DNA of 64,000 nt. It comes from CAISIP01 sp031396205 (lineage in GTDB: Bacteria; Pseudomonadota; Gammaproteobacteria; Burkholderiales; Burkholderiaceae_C). Every line of letters begins with the position of its first letter. The stretch's first letter is position 1. The translations under genes and the position numbers were made by a program. The notes beneath the pieces are model-generated. The model was given only the letters and a program-made list of their open reading frames with translations. It had not been told where the DNA came from and did not search any database. The stretch lies in assembly GCA_031396205.1 (NCBI GenBank), contig JANNKH010000117.1:44280-108279 (forward strand). Reading direction: 5' to 3'. Of this stretch, positions 9,775-17,750 are shown one piece after another.

Positions 9775-10196
9775 GGGCGCACAACGCCTTTCTTGAGCAG
9801 GATGTTGCCGTAGCCACGGCGCTCGCCAGTCGCAACGATGGCGAATGCGGCGGCAGCACGTTGGTAGAACGCAAACCGTTCAAGTGCAGACGAGGGCTTG
9901 CAGCCATGCCGCTGCAAGGTGGCGTTGAAAGCCTGCACCACCTCGGGTACGCAGGACGGCTCGGCGACCACCTGCATCGTGTGCGCGGCCTGTTCCACGA
10001 AGTCATCCAGCGGCAGGACGCACAGGACTGCGTCCAGCACCTGTGGCGCATCGGCGCCGGACAGCTGCACCAGGCGCCGGGCGTGGGTCGCAGCGGGAAA
10101 GTTGGCATCGGCCAGCACGATTTCGTCGCCATGGCCCATGCTGGCGAGCACATGCAGCAAATCGGGCGACAGCAGCGGCGACAGGCCTTTGAGCAT
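9771..10196 (-). CDS. fucU: RbsD/FucU family sugar mutarotase
   Basis: A 141-residue protein of the RbsD/FucU family, which speeds up the interconversion of alpha and beta anomers of free sugars such as L-fucose. The start MLKGLSPLLSPDLLHVLASMGHGDEI-type opening holds the conserved active-site His in GHGDEI, followed by LADANFPA; the C-terminus carries the conserved ATGERRGYGNILLKKGV block with the Tyr typical of FucU. The start at 10196 is chosen because homologues begin at MLKGL; a longer frame upstream has no recognisable content. First gene of the fucU-gntR-aldolase operon, with a strong predicted promoter at 10259-10288. Confidence 0.88.
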   Translation of the reverse strand: MLKGLSPLLSPDLLHVLASMGHGDEIVLADANFPAATHARRLVQLSGADAPQVLDAVLCVLPLDDFVEQAAHTMQVVAEPSCVPEVVQAFNATLQRHGCKPSSALERFAFYQRAAAAFAIVATGERRGYGNILLKKGVVRP

Positions 10197-10244
10197 GGCG
10201 GCGGGTTCAGCGCACACCGCGCATGGCAAGGACGTGTTGACGGA

Positions 10245-10288
10245 CTGACATGTTAGCAATACTATCAGAACTCGGATACCGGCGTCAA
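10245..10288 (-). promoter_or_regulatory. Promoter and operator of the fucU operon
   Basis: Reading leftward, a -35 box TTGACG (10283-10288) and a -10 box TAGTAT (10259-10264) are separated by 18 bp. Directly downstream lies CTAACATGTCAG (10245-10256), a near-perfect palindrome with one mismatched pair. The same 12 bp sit inside the predicted promoter at 15787-15798. A repressor bound here would block the transcription start. Boxes are read by eye; the shared 12-mer is exact. Confidence 0.65.
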
Positions 10289-10789
10289 TGCCGGCTTGCC
10301 TGTTATTTGGCCTGCCCAGGCTGCTCCAGCCATGCAATCTACAGCCCATGTCGCCGGCGAACCGGTGCCGGATTTCCTGCTCGGGCCGCTCACTGACGTT
10401 GCCGATTGGTGCGGCGCGCGCGCCCAGCTGCCGCAACAACTCGCCCATGATGACTATCGGCTGTTGCGCGGCGCGGTCGAGCGTGATCAGGTGCAGCAGG
10501 CACGCCATGACGTCCTCGAGCGGCTGTCGTGTGCCGTGCGCGCTGGCAGGCGGCACACCGTCGCGGCCTTCCCGGCGCAACCGTATCGCGGTCCCGGCCA
10601 GGCGCTAGCGGACATGCCTACGCTGTTGGCGCGCCACGGCATCCGATCGGACCAGGCAAAGGATAGGACTTCGTCACGACAGTGTCATCGCATCTGCAGA
10701 CCATGTGCCGATACCTCCCAAAGCTGAACAGCTTGCGGGGTATCGACCCTTGCCTTCGCTTGCCATCAACCTTTCTCAGGAGAAATCCC
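10289..10789. other. Unassigned stretch between fucU promoter and PEP-CTERM gene
   Basis: About 500 bp. Open frames exist on both strands (for example rightward from 10296 to 10727), but I recognise no family and no convincing ribosome-binding site. The high GC content alone explains such frames. The last part must hold the promoter of the following gene; a ribosome-binding site CAGGAGA is seen at 10777-10783. Confidence 0.3.
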
Positions 10790-12181
10790 ATGATTCGACT
10801 ACATCCCGTCGCAGCAGCTGTTTCGCTGGCTGTCGCAACCCAGTTCGCGGCGGCCGCGCCGACCGCGTTCAGCAACTTCACGCCGCTTTCGGCTTCGGTA
10901 CCCGCAGGCTCCTTGCCTGAAAGCGCGCCGTTTCTGCTCAGCAGCCCGAACTTTTCCCAGGTCTCGATCGCGGATCGTACGACCCAGCTGGCCAACGGCC
11001 AGTTCAACAGCGGCAACTGGGACATGATCGACACCAACCGCACTGGGCCGGATGCGGGTCGGTACCTGTACACGGTGTTCGAGACCGGCCAGGCCGGCAT
11101 CCAGCGGCACGACCGCCAGAGCGGCAACACCATCACGATGTGGGCCGCACCGGCCGCAGCACCGGCACTTAACAGTGCGGTTGCTTTCGATGCATCGCGC
11201 TGGACACCCTTTGGCACCTACCTGACGGCCGAGGAGTCCTGGGGTAGCCAGCCGCAGCCGTATGGCCGGCTGTTCGAGCTGACCAACCCGACCCAGGCCA
11301 ATGGCATCGGCAACGTGGTGCACCGCAACGCGGTGGCCCGCGTTTCGCACGAAGGCCTGGCGTTCGACAAAAATAACAACATGTACTACATCGACGAGCT
11401 CAATGGCGGCAGCATCTACCGCTACAGTTCGGCCACGCCGGGCAGCGGTGCGACCTACTTCAACGGCGGTGTAAATTCCGTGCTGCGTGTGGGCGACGGC
11501 AATACACCCAACGCGACGGGATCGTTCAGCTGGGTCGCGTTCACCGATGCCACTGGCGCCGGCCTGGCCGGTGCGGTGACCATAACTGATCCGAACGGCG
11601 TAATGTCCGTGGACGGGCGCGCCACGACCAATGTAGCGGCGTACAAGGGAACCGACTACCAGCGCCCCGAAGACCTGGAAATCCAGACCCTGACCAACGG
11701 CGACCAGATCCTGTACGTGGCCACGACCACGACGGACGAGGTGTACTCGATGAATCTTGCCACTGGAATGATGAACACCTTTGTCAGCGGCAGCACCATC
11801 GACCTGGCCACCGGAGTGGCGGTCGGCGGCGTCTTCAACAACCCGGACAACCTGGCTATCGATGCCGCCGGCAACATCTACATCATCGAAGACCAGCCAG
11901 GCGGTGCGGCAGACATCTGGTTTGCCAACGACGCAAATCGCGATGGCATTGCCGAGTCGGTCGCCCGCTGGGCCACCCTGTCAACGGTCGGCGCCGAGCC
12001 CACGGGCCTGTACTTCGATGTGACCAATCCCAACATCGCGTTCGTCAACGTGCAGCACCCCACCAGTGGTGTAGACCGCATGATCCAGATCACCGCGGTG
12101 CCCGAGCCTGAAACCTACGCGATGATGCTGGCGGGTCTGGGCCTGCTGGGTACGATCGCGCGCCGTCGCCGTCCCAAGTAA
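10790..12181 (+). CDS. DUF839/PhoX-like PEP-CTERM protein
   Basis: A 463-residue exported protein. A signal peptide (VAAAVSLAVATQFAAAAP, cleavage near residue 21) leads into a long domain resembling the DUF839/PhoX-like beta-propeller family, with repeated strand motifs such as GLAFDKNNNMYYIDEL, PEDLEIQ and DNLAIDAAGNIYIIED. DANRDGIAE (about residue 381-389) looks like a Ca2+-binding EF-hand-type loop. The C-terminus has VPEPETYAMML, a hydrophobic helix and RRRR, which is the PEP-CTERM sorting signal recognised by exosortase. The start at 10790 is 7 bp after CAGGAGA. DUF839 proteins include Ca-dependent phosphatases; activity here is not established. A terminator follows at 12202. Confidence 0.85.
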   Translation: MIRLHPVAAAVSLAVATQFAAAAPTAFSNFTPLSASVPAGSLPESAPFLLSSPNFSQVSIADRTTQLANGQFNSGNWDMIDTNRTGPDAGRYLYTVFETGQAGIQRHDRQSGNTITMWAAPAAAPALNSAVAFDASRWTPFGTYLTAEESWGSQPQPYGRLFELTNPTQANGIGNVVHRNAVARVSHEGLAFDKNNNMYYIDELNGGSIYRYSSATPGSGATYFNGGVNSVLRVGDGNTPNATGSFSWVAFTDATGAGLAGAVTITDPNGVMSVDGRATTNVAAYKGTDYQRPEDLEIQTLTNGDQILYVATTTTDEVYSMNLATGMMNTFVSGSTIDLATGVAVGGVFNNPDNLAIDAAGNIYIIEDQPGGAADIWFANDANRDGIAESVARWATLSTVGAEPTGLYFDVTNPNIAFVNVQHPTSGVDRMIQITAVPEPETYAMMLAGLGLLGTIARRRRPK

Positions 12182-12201
12182 GCAGTTCATCTCACCACCC
12201 C

Positions 12202-12233
12202 GACAGCGGCCCGGTTTCGGGCCGTTGTCGTTT
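12202..12233 (+). terminator. Rho-independent terminator after the PEP-CTERM gene
   Basis: A 12-bp stem (GACAGCGGCCCG at 12202-12213 pairing with CGGGCCGTTGTC at 12218-12229, one G-U pair) with a GTTT loop is followed by a short T run. It is 20 bp downstream of the stop codon. Confidence 0.75.
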
Positions 12234-12303
12234 GCGCGGCAGGCTGCGGTTGCGGTTGCGGTTGCGGCATGGCCTAAGATGCGCATTTTTTGAGGAGACA
12301 CCC

Positions 12304-13581
12304 ATGAAAATCGAAACCATCGCTGTCCATGGCGGCTATACACCTGACCCGACCACGAAGGCGGTCGCAGTGCCGATCTATCAGACGGTTGCCTACGCCT
12401 TTGACAACACCCAGCATGGCGCCGACCTGTTCGACCTGAAGGTGGCAGGCAACATCTACAGCCGTATCATGAACCCGACCAATGCCGTTCTGGAGGCGCG
12501 TGTGGCGGCCATGGAGGGTGGTGTCGGCGGCCTGGCGGTGGCCTCGGGCATGGCGGCCATCACCTACGCGATCCAGACAATCGCAGAGGCTGGTGACAAC
12601 ATCGTTTCGGCATCCACGCTGTACGGCGGCACCTACAACCTGCTGGCCCACACGCTTCCGCAGATGGGCATCGAAACCCGTTTCGCCGACTACCGCGACC
12701 CGGCTTCGTTCGCCAAGTTGATCGACCGAAGAACCAAGGCCGTTTTCTGCGAGTCGGTCGGCAACCCCCTGGGCAATATCACCGACCTGGCCGCGCTGGC
12801 CAAGGTGGCGCATGCCGCCGGCGTTCCGCTGATCGTCGACAACACGGTTCCCAGCCCCTACCTGTGCCGACCGTTCGAACATGGCGCCGATATCGTCGTG
12901 CATTCAATGACCAAATACCTGGGCGGGCACGGCACCACGATCGGCGGCATGATCGTCGACTCCGGCAAGTTTCCGTGGGCCGAACACAAGACGCGCTTCA
13001 AACGGCTCAATGAACCCGATGTGAGCTACCACGGCGTGGTGTACACCGAGGCACTCGGCCCGGCGGCCTACATCGGTCGCGCCCGCGTCGTGCCGCTGCG
13101 CAACATGGGCGCGGCGCTGAGTCCGATGAACGCATTCCAGATCCTGCAGGGCATCGAGACGCTGGCGGTGCGCATGGACCGCATCTGCGACAACGCGCTG
13201 AGTGTGGCCCGATTCCTGAAATCCCATGCCAAGGTCGGCTGGGTCAACTACGCCGGCCTGCGGGATCATCCCGACCATGCGCTGGTCAAGACCTACATGG
13301 GTGGACGTGCCTCCGGCATCATCAGCTTCGGACTCAAGGCCAAGGACAGCCGTGCGGCTGGTGCCCGGTTCCAGGATGCGCTCAAGCTGTTCACCCGGCT
13401 GGTCAACATCGGCGACGCCAAGTCCCTGGCATGCCATCCAGCATCGACGACGCATCGACAGCTCGGCGCGGACGAACTGGCCAAGGCGGGGGTGCAGGAG
13501 GACATGGTGCGCCTGTCGGTGGGTATCGAACATATTGACGACCTGCTCGAGGATCTGACCCAGGCGCTGGCCAACACCTGA
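12304..13581 (+). CDS. metY: O-acetylhomoserine aminocarboxypropyltransferase / related PLP enzyme
   Basis: A 425-residue enzyme of the Cys/Met metabolism PLP family. It converts O-acetylhomoserine plus sulfide to homocysteine, or acts as a close relative such as methionine gamma-lyase. Visible: TIAVHGGYTPDPTTKAVAVP opening, the YSRIMNPT block, ASGMAAITYA, DNTVPSPYLCRPFEHGADIV, and the PLP lysine in SMTKYLGGHGT. The length and the long insert KFPWAEHKTRF around residue 220 favour MetY over the shorter MetB/MetC types. The ATG at 12304 follows TGAGGAGA (12291-12298) and matches the family start; the frame is open upstream but unsupported. Monocistronic by appearance, between two PEP-CTERM genes. 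Confidence 0.85.
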   Translation: MKIETIAVHGGYTPDPTTKAVAVPIYQTVAYAFDNTQHGADLFDLKVAGNIYSRIMNPTNAVLEARVAAMEGGVGGLAVASGMAAITYAIQTIAEAGDNIVSASTLYGGTYNLLAHTLPQMGIETRFADYRDPASFAKLIDRRTKAVFCESVGNPLGNITDLAALAKVAHAAGVPLIVDNTVPSPYLCRPFEHGADIVVHSMTKYLGGHGTTIGGMIVDSGKFPWAEHKTRFKRLNEPDVSYHGVVYTEALGPAAYIGRARVVPLRNMGAALSPMNAFQILQGIETLAVRMDRICDNALSVARFLKSHAKVGWVNYAGLRDHPDHALVKTYMGGRASGIISFGLKAKDSRAAGARFQDALKLFTRLVNIGDAKSLACHPASTTHRQLGADELAKAGVQEDMVRLSVGIEHIDDLLEDLTQALANT

Positions 13582-13623
13582 GCACCTTGCCATAGGACCC
13601 GCGTTTGCGGCGCATGAATTTTC

Positions 13624-13665
13624 CTGCCAGCGATGCGGGAGGCCGGGCAAGGAGTGCGCTGGCAG
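13624..13665. repeat. Inverted repeat downstream of metY
   Basis: CTGCCAGCG (13624-13632) and its exact reverse complement CGCTGGCAG (13657-13665) are separated by 24 bp. It may form a stem-loop in the metY mRNA tail or be a binding site upstream of the next gene. No T run follows, so it is not a classical terminator. Confidence 0.4.
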
Positions 13666-13807
13666 ACCCGCCGAATCGGAAAAAAAATGTGCATCCAGAA
13701 CGCCGCCGCGTGCGTAGTATGGTCTGCCGCAATCCTTTTCGGGAGGGCGGTGCGATCCAGCCATTCCGGCCGGAAGCGACCTTTTTCAACCACAAGGGAT
13801 GCTCACC

Positions 13808-14704
13808 ATGACTTCTTCAAATGCATTGCGCAAGTTGCTCGTGCCCGCCGCGGCGTTATTGGGTGCGGGTTTGCTGGCTGCAAACCCCGCACAAGCGGAA
13901 ACGATTGTGGGACTGACCTCCACCAACGCGCTGGTCCTGTTCGACAGCGCCGCGCCGACCCTGGCCGGCCCCGCCATGACGATCACCGGACTAACCGGTG
14001 CCGGCGAAAGCATCCTGGGCATCGACTTGCGACCATCGAACGGTCTGCTATATGGTCTGGGCAGCCTGGGCAACCTGTACACCCTCAATGCGCAGACCGG
14101 AGCAGCGACCTTTGTTTCCGTCCTGTCGACGGGCCTGAGTGGTATCTCGTTTGGCGTCGACTTCAATCCAGCCGCAGACCGCCTGCGTGTCACCAGCAAT
14201 GCCGGCCAGAACCTGCGCATCAATGTAAATACGGGTGCGGCCACCGTCGATGGCGCGCTCAACGGCGCGGTCACGAACATCTCTGCGTCCGCCTACACCA
14301 ACAACGACAACAATCCAGCCACCGGCACTGCGCTGTTCGGCATCAACAGCGTGAACGACAGGCTGTATAGCCAGAACCCGCCCAACGCCGGAACCCAGGT
14401 CGAGATTGGCGCGCTGGGAGTCGACACCAGCGCCGCGGCTGGCTTTGACATCAGCGGCGCAACTGGAATCGCGTTCGCATCCCTCACCAATGGCGACACC
14501 GCCAAGAGCAGCTTCTACACCATCAATCTAGCTACCGGCGCCGCAAGCCTCACCGGTGCGTTCGGCATCGGCGGCAACACGGTCGTCGCGCCCGCCCTGC
14601 TGGACATCACTGTGGCCGCGATACCCGAGCCATCGACCTATGCGATGCTGCTGGCGGGCCTGGCTCTGCTGGGCACTATCACCAAGCGCCGCAGGAACCG
14701 CTAA
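13808..14704 (+). CDS. DUF4394 domain PEP-CTERM protein
   Basis: A 298-residue exported protein. After a signal peptide ending in ANPAQAE comes a beta-propeller-like DUF4394 region with the recurrent phrases ETIVGLTSTNALVLFDS, ITGLTGAGESILGIDLRPSN, GVDFNPAADRLRVTSNAGQN and NINTG-type repeats. The C-terminus IPEPSTYAMLLAG plus a hydrophobic helix and KRRR is a PEP-CTERM signal. The start at 13808 has a ribosome-binding site AAGGGA (13794-13799) at 8 bp; the in-frame ATG at 13799 overlaps that site and is less likely. Function unknown; probably a cell-surface or extracellular-matrix protein sorted by exosortase. Confidence 0.85.
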   Translation: MTSSNALRKLLVPAAALLGAGLLAANPAQAETIVGLTSTNALVLFDSAAPTLAGPAMTITGLTGAGESILGIDLRPSNGLLYGLGSLGNLYTLNAQTGAATFVSVLSTGLSGISFGVDFNPAADRLRVTSNAGQNLRINVNTGAATVDGALNGAVTNISASAYTNNDNNPATGTALFGINSVNDRLYSQNPPNAGTQVEIGALGVDTSAAAGFDISGATGIAFASLTNGDTAKSSFYTINLATGAASLTGAFGIGGNTVVAPALLDITVAAIPEPSTYAMLLAGLALLGTITKRRRNR

Positions 14705-14805
14705 GGCAAAGGGGTGGGTCGCGCGCGTTCGGTACGCGCGTGTGAACCAACCCGCGCCCTGGTTGTCGGGTATGCTGGTGCCGCATTGAATCGCTGATCA
14801 CACAC

Positions 14806-15738
14806 ATGGCATGGCACGGGCCTCTCCTTATTCCTGAAACGCGGCCCTTGATCGCGTGCGTCGGTCATTGCGCGATTGATCATGTTTTCCAGGTCGAGCG
14901 GTTTCCGGACCGGGCAACCAAGACTCCGGCGCACCGTTACCGCAGTGTTGGCGGCGGCATGGCGGCCAACGCGGCGCTGGCCTGCGCCCGGCTGGGAGCC
15001 CGGGTACGGTTCGTCGGTGCGGTCGGGCCGGACGACGCCGGGCGGATGGTACGCCAGCAACTTGCCGCCGAGGGCATCGACCTGTCCCACCTGCAGGAGG
15101 TGCCCGACGCCCATACGTCTGCCTCGGCCATCATTGTCGACAGCCAGGGCGAGCGTCATATCTTCAACCACCGGGGCAACGCGCTGGCCGGCGCCCGGTT
15201 GCCCGGCGACGAGGTGTTTGCCGGGTGCGACGCAGTATTGGTCGACCCGCGCTGGCCAGCGGGCGCCCAAGCGGCTTTGACGTGGGCACGCGTCCATGGC
15301 CGCCTGTCCGTCTTCGACGCCGACGTCGCGCCTCAACACGATCTGACGACACTGGTGCCATTGGCGCAATGGGTGGTGTTTTCCGAACCCGGCCTGGCGG
15401 TCTGGTCAGGCGCGGTCGCGCAGGAGGCGGCATTGCTGCGCGCGATCTATCTCGGCGCCCGACGTGCTGCCGTCACGCTGGGTGCAAACGGCGTGATGTT
15501 GGTGGCCCAGTCGCGCTTGCACCGGATTTCACCGTTTCCGGTGGTGAGCGTTGACTCAACGGGTGCCGGTGACGTATTCCACGGCGCCCTGACACTGGCA
15601 CTGGCCAGTGGCCTGGGAGACGTCGACGCGTGCACCTATGCCAGCGCTGCAGCGGCGCTCAAGTGCACCCACGCCGATGGCATCAGCGGTGCGCCGACCG
15701 CCGACGCCGTGCAAGCCTTTTTGCTGCAGCGGAGCTGA
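14806..15738 (+). CDS. PfkB-family carbohydrate kinase
   Basis: A 310-residue sugar kinase of the ribokinase/PfkB family. The N-terminal glycine-rich signature is SVGGGMAANAALACARLG (residues about 46-63) and the C-terminal signature with the catalytic Asp is DSTGAGDVFHGALTLALASG (about 249-268). The pattern with GERHIFNHRGNAL resembles sulfofructose/ketohexose-type kinases, but substrate cannot be assigned by eye. It stands just upstream of the aldo/keto reductase operon with a 109-bp gap that holds that operon's own promoter. It could phosphorylate a 2-keto-3-deoxy acid or a ketose in the same pathway, which is inference from position. Confidence 0.85.
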   Translation: MAWHGPLLIPETRPLIACVGHCAIDHVFQVERFPDRATKTPAHRYRSVGGGMAANAALACARLGARVRFVGAVGPDDAGRMVRQQLAAEGIDLSHLQEVPDAHTSASAIIVDSQGERHIFNHRGNALAGARLPGDEVFAGCDAVLVDPRWPAGAQAALTWARVHGRLSVFDADVAPQHDLTTLVPLAQWVVFSEPGLAVWSGAVAQEAALLRAIYLGARRAAVTLGANGVMLVAQSRLHRISPFPVVSVDSTGAGDVFHGALTLALASGLGDVDACTYASAAAALKCTHADGISGAPTADAVQAFLLQRS

Positions 15739-15778
15739 TAACCCGGCCGCGGTGCAACGGGCGCTCCGTGACAATTTG

Positions 15779-15807
15779 TTGCACTACTAACATGTCAGTG
15801 CTATCAT
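15779..15807 (+). promoter_or_regulatory. Promoter with embedded operator upstream of the aldo/keto reductase operon
   Basis: The -35 box TTGCAC (15779-15784) and -10 box TATCAT (15802-15807) are spaced by 17 bp. The spacer contains CTAACATGTCAG (15787-15798), identical to the element at the fucU promoter (10245-10256, opposite strand). This fits repression by the GntR protein encoded with fucU. Confidence 0.7.
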
Positions 15808-15847
15808 CATCGCCGCAACACCCCACCTGGCTGCCTTCCCTGATGCG

Positions 15848-16867
15848 ATGATCTTTGCGCCGACCACCGACGGACTGCACCTGGGTCTGGGCGGTGCGCC
15901 GCTGGGCAACCTGTTCACGGCGATCAGCAACGATGCGGCCAAGGCGCTGGTGCAAACGGCCTGGGCCTCGGGTTGCCGCAGCTTCGATACCGCGCCGCAT
16001 TATGGCAATGGGCTCAGCGAGCACCGGCTGGGAATGGCGTTACGCGACCATGATCGCGCAAGCTACACCCTGTCCACCAAGGTCGGTCGACTGCTGGTTC
16101 CAGAGCCGTCTGCGCCGCGCGCGCAAAACGGCTATGTCGATGTATTGCCATTCGTGCAGGCCTGGGACTATTCGACGCGCGGTGTTCGCCGCAGCGTCGA
16201 GGACAGCCTGCAGCGCCTGGGACTGGCCACAGTGGATGCAGCCTTTGTGCACGACTGCGACGCCGGAGTGCATGGCCAGGACTATCCCCGTGTGCTGCGC
16301 CAGGTGCTGGACGAGGCTCTGCCCGAGTTGCGCCGCATGCGCGGCGAAGGCTTGCTGCGCCATGTCGGCCTGGGCGTCAACGATGTGCAGGTGTGCCTGG
16401 ACGTGTTGCGCCAGGCCGATCTGGACTGCCTGCTGCTGGCCGGTCGCTACAGCCTGGTGGATCACAGCGCGCTGGCGCAACTGCTGCCTCTTTGCGAGCA
16501 ACGCGGCGTGCGCATTGCCGTGGGTGGCGTGTTCAATTCCGGCATCCTGGCCACCGGCGTGCACGCCAGCGGGACCACGCCGGTGCGATTCAACTATACG
16601 CAGGCACCTCAGGCTTGGATCGACCGGGTGGCCGCCGTGGAGGAGGTCTGTGACCGGCACTCGGTCCCGCTGCGCGCCGCGGCCCTGCAATTCCCGCTGG
16701 CCCATCCGGCGGTCGAGATCGTGCTGCTCGGGCCCCAGGACCGTTCCCAGTGGGAGGACGGCATGGTGATGCTGCGCCATCGCATACCCGCTGCGTTCTG
16801 GCAGGAATTGCGGGCCAGGGCTCTGGTACCGGCAGCCGCGCCGCTGCCAAACAGCAAGCGCGCATGA
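15848..16867 (+). CDS. Aldo/keto reductase, L-fucose dehydrogenase / D-threo-aldose 1-dehydrogenase type
   Basis: A 339-residue NAD(P)-dependent aldo/keto reductase. The catalytic tetrad is visible: Asp47 and Tyr52 (SFDTAPHYGNG), Lys78 (STKVGR) and His135 (FVHDCD). The block RLLVPEP with a following insert and QAWDYSTRGVRRSVEDSLQRLG is characteristic of the D-threo-aldose 1-dehydrogenase/L-fucose dehydrogenase branch, which oxidises the anomeric carbon of free L-fucose or D-arabinose-type sugars to a lactone. Its stop overlaps the start of the amidohydrolase gene (ATGA at 16864-16867), so the two act in sequence. The promoter carries the shared operator. Substrate is inferred from the family and from fucU. 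Confidence 0.83.
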   Translation: MIFAPTTDGLHLGLGGAPLGNLFTAISNDAAKALVQTAWASGCRSFDTAPHYGNGLSEHRLGMALRDHDRASYTLSTKVGRLLVPEPSAPRAQNGYVDVLPFVQAWDYSTRGVRRSVEDSLQRLGLATVDAAFVHDCDAGVHGQDYPRVLRQVLDEALPELRRMRGEGLLRHVGLGVNDVQVCLDVLRQADLDCLLLAGRYSLVDHSALAQLLPLCEQRGVRIAVGGVFNSGILATGVHASGTTPVRFNYTQAPQAWIDRVAAVEEVCDRHSVPLRAAALQFPLAHPAVEIVLLGPQDRSQWEDGMVMLRHRIPAAFWQELRARALVPAAAPLPNSKRA

Positions 16868-17679
16868 TCGACGCGCATTTCCATATCTGGCAGTTGTCGC
16901 GTGGCGATTACGGCTGGCTGAACTCCGCGATGGGCAGCATCTATCGGGATATCACACTGGACGATTGGCGCCGCGAGAGCCGTCCCCGGGGAGTGAATGC
17001 GGGCGTGCTGGTGCAGGCTGCGCCAACCGAGGCGGAAACCTGTTTCCTGTTGCAGCAGGCCCAGCACGCCGCCGATGTGCTGGGCGTCGTCGGCTGGGTC
17101 GATCTATTGGCGCCGCTGGCGCCGGCTCGCATCGCTGCGCTGGCCGCGCAACCCGGCAAACTCAAGGCCCTACGCCCGATGCTGCAGGACATCGCCGATC
17201 CCGACTGGATCCTGCAAGAGGCCTTGCAACCGGCGTTCGAAGCCATGTTGGCTTGTGACCTCGCGTTCGATGCGCTGGTCAAGCCGGCACATCTGCCGCG
17301 CATCGCGGTTATCGCGCGTCGTTACCCGACTCTGCGCATCGTGATCGACCACGCGGCCAAGCCCGACATCGCGCACGGCCAATGGGCGCACTGGGCTGAC
17401 GGCCTGGCCCTGCTGGCGCCCCAGTCGCAGGTGGCGTGCAAACTGTCGGGCCTGTGGACCGAAGCGGCACCCGACACGCCTGTAGCTGCGCTGGCGCCGT
17501 ATGTGCGCTACGTACTGGACTGTTTTGGGGCCTCGCGGGTCTTGTGGGGCAGCGACTGGCCGGTACTCGAGCGCGCGGGGGACTATGCCGCCTGGAATGC
17601 GGCGGCGACCGGCACGTTGAGCGCGGCGCAGCATGCCGAGGTAACGGACGCAGTCGCCCGACGGGTTTATCGGTTGTAG
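16864..17679 (+). CDS. Amidohydrolase-2 family lactonase (L-fuconolactonase-like)
   Basis: A 271-residue TIM-barrel hydrolase of the amidohydrolase superfamily, COG3618 type. Metal-site residues are the HxH pair His5/His7 (DAHFHIW), the His in LRIVIDHAAKP and the Asp in LWGSDWPVLE. Close relatives hydrolyse sugar lactones such as L-fuconolactone or L-rhamnonolactone. Translationally coupled to the aldo/keto reductase, whose product would be such a lactone. This pairing is the strongest support for the pathway call. The start at 16864 matches family N-termini (MIDAHxHxW); the longer upstream frame belongs to overlap with the reductase gene. Confidence 0.85.
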   Translation: MIDAHFHIWQLSRGDYGWLNSAMGSIYRDITLDDWRRESRPRGVNAGVLVQAAPTEAETCFLLQQAQHAADVLGVVGWVDLLAPLAPARIAALAAQPGKLKALRPMLQDIADPDWILQEALQPAFEAMLACDLAFDALVKPAHLPRIAVIARRYPTLRIVIDHAAKPDIAHGQWAHWADGLALLAPQSQVACKLSGLWTEAAPDTPVAALAPYVRYVLDCFGASRVLWGSDWPVLERAGDYAAWNAAATGTLSAAQHAEVTDAVARRVYRL

Positions 17680-17750
17680 CCTTTTTACCAGTCTCTGTCC
17701 CGCCGGAGCGCGGACTTGATACGATGGGGGAAATTCCAGAAAGCCTTCCC

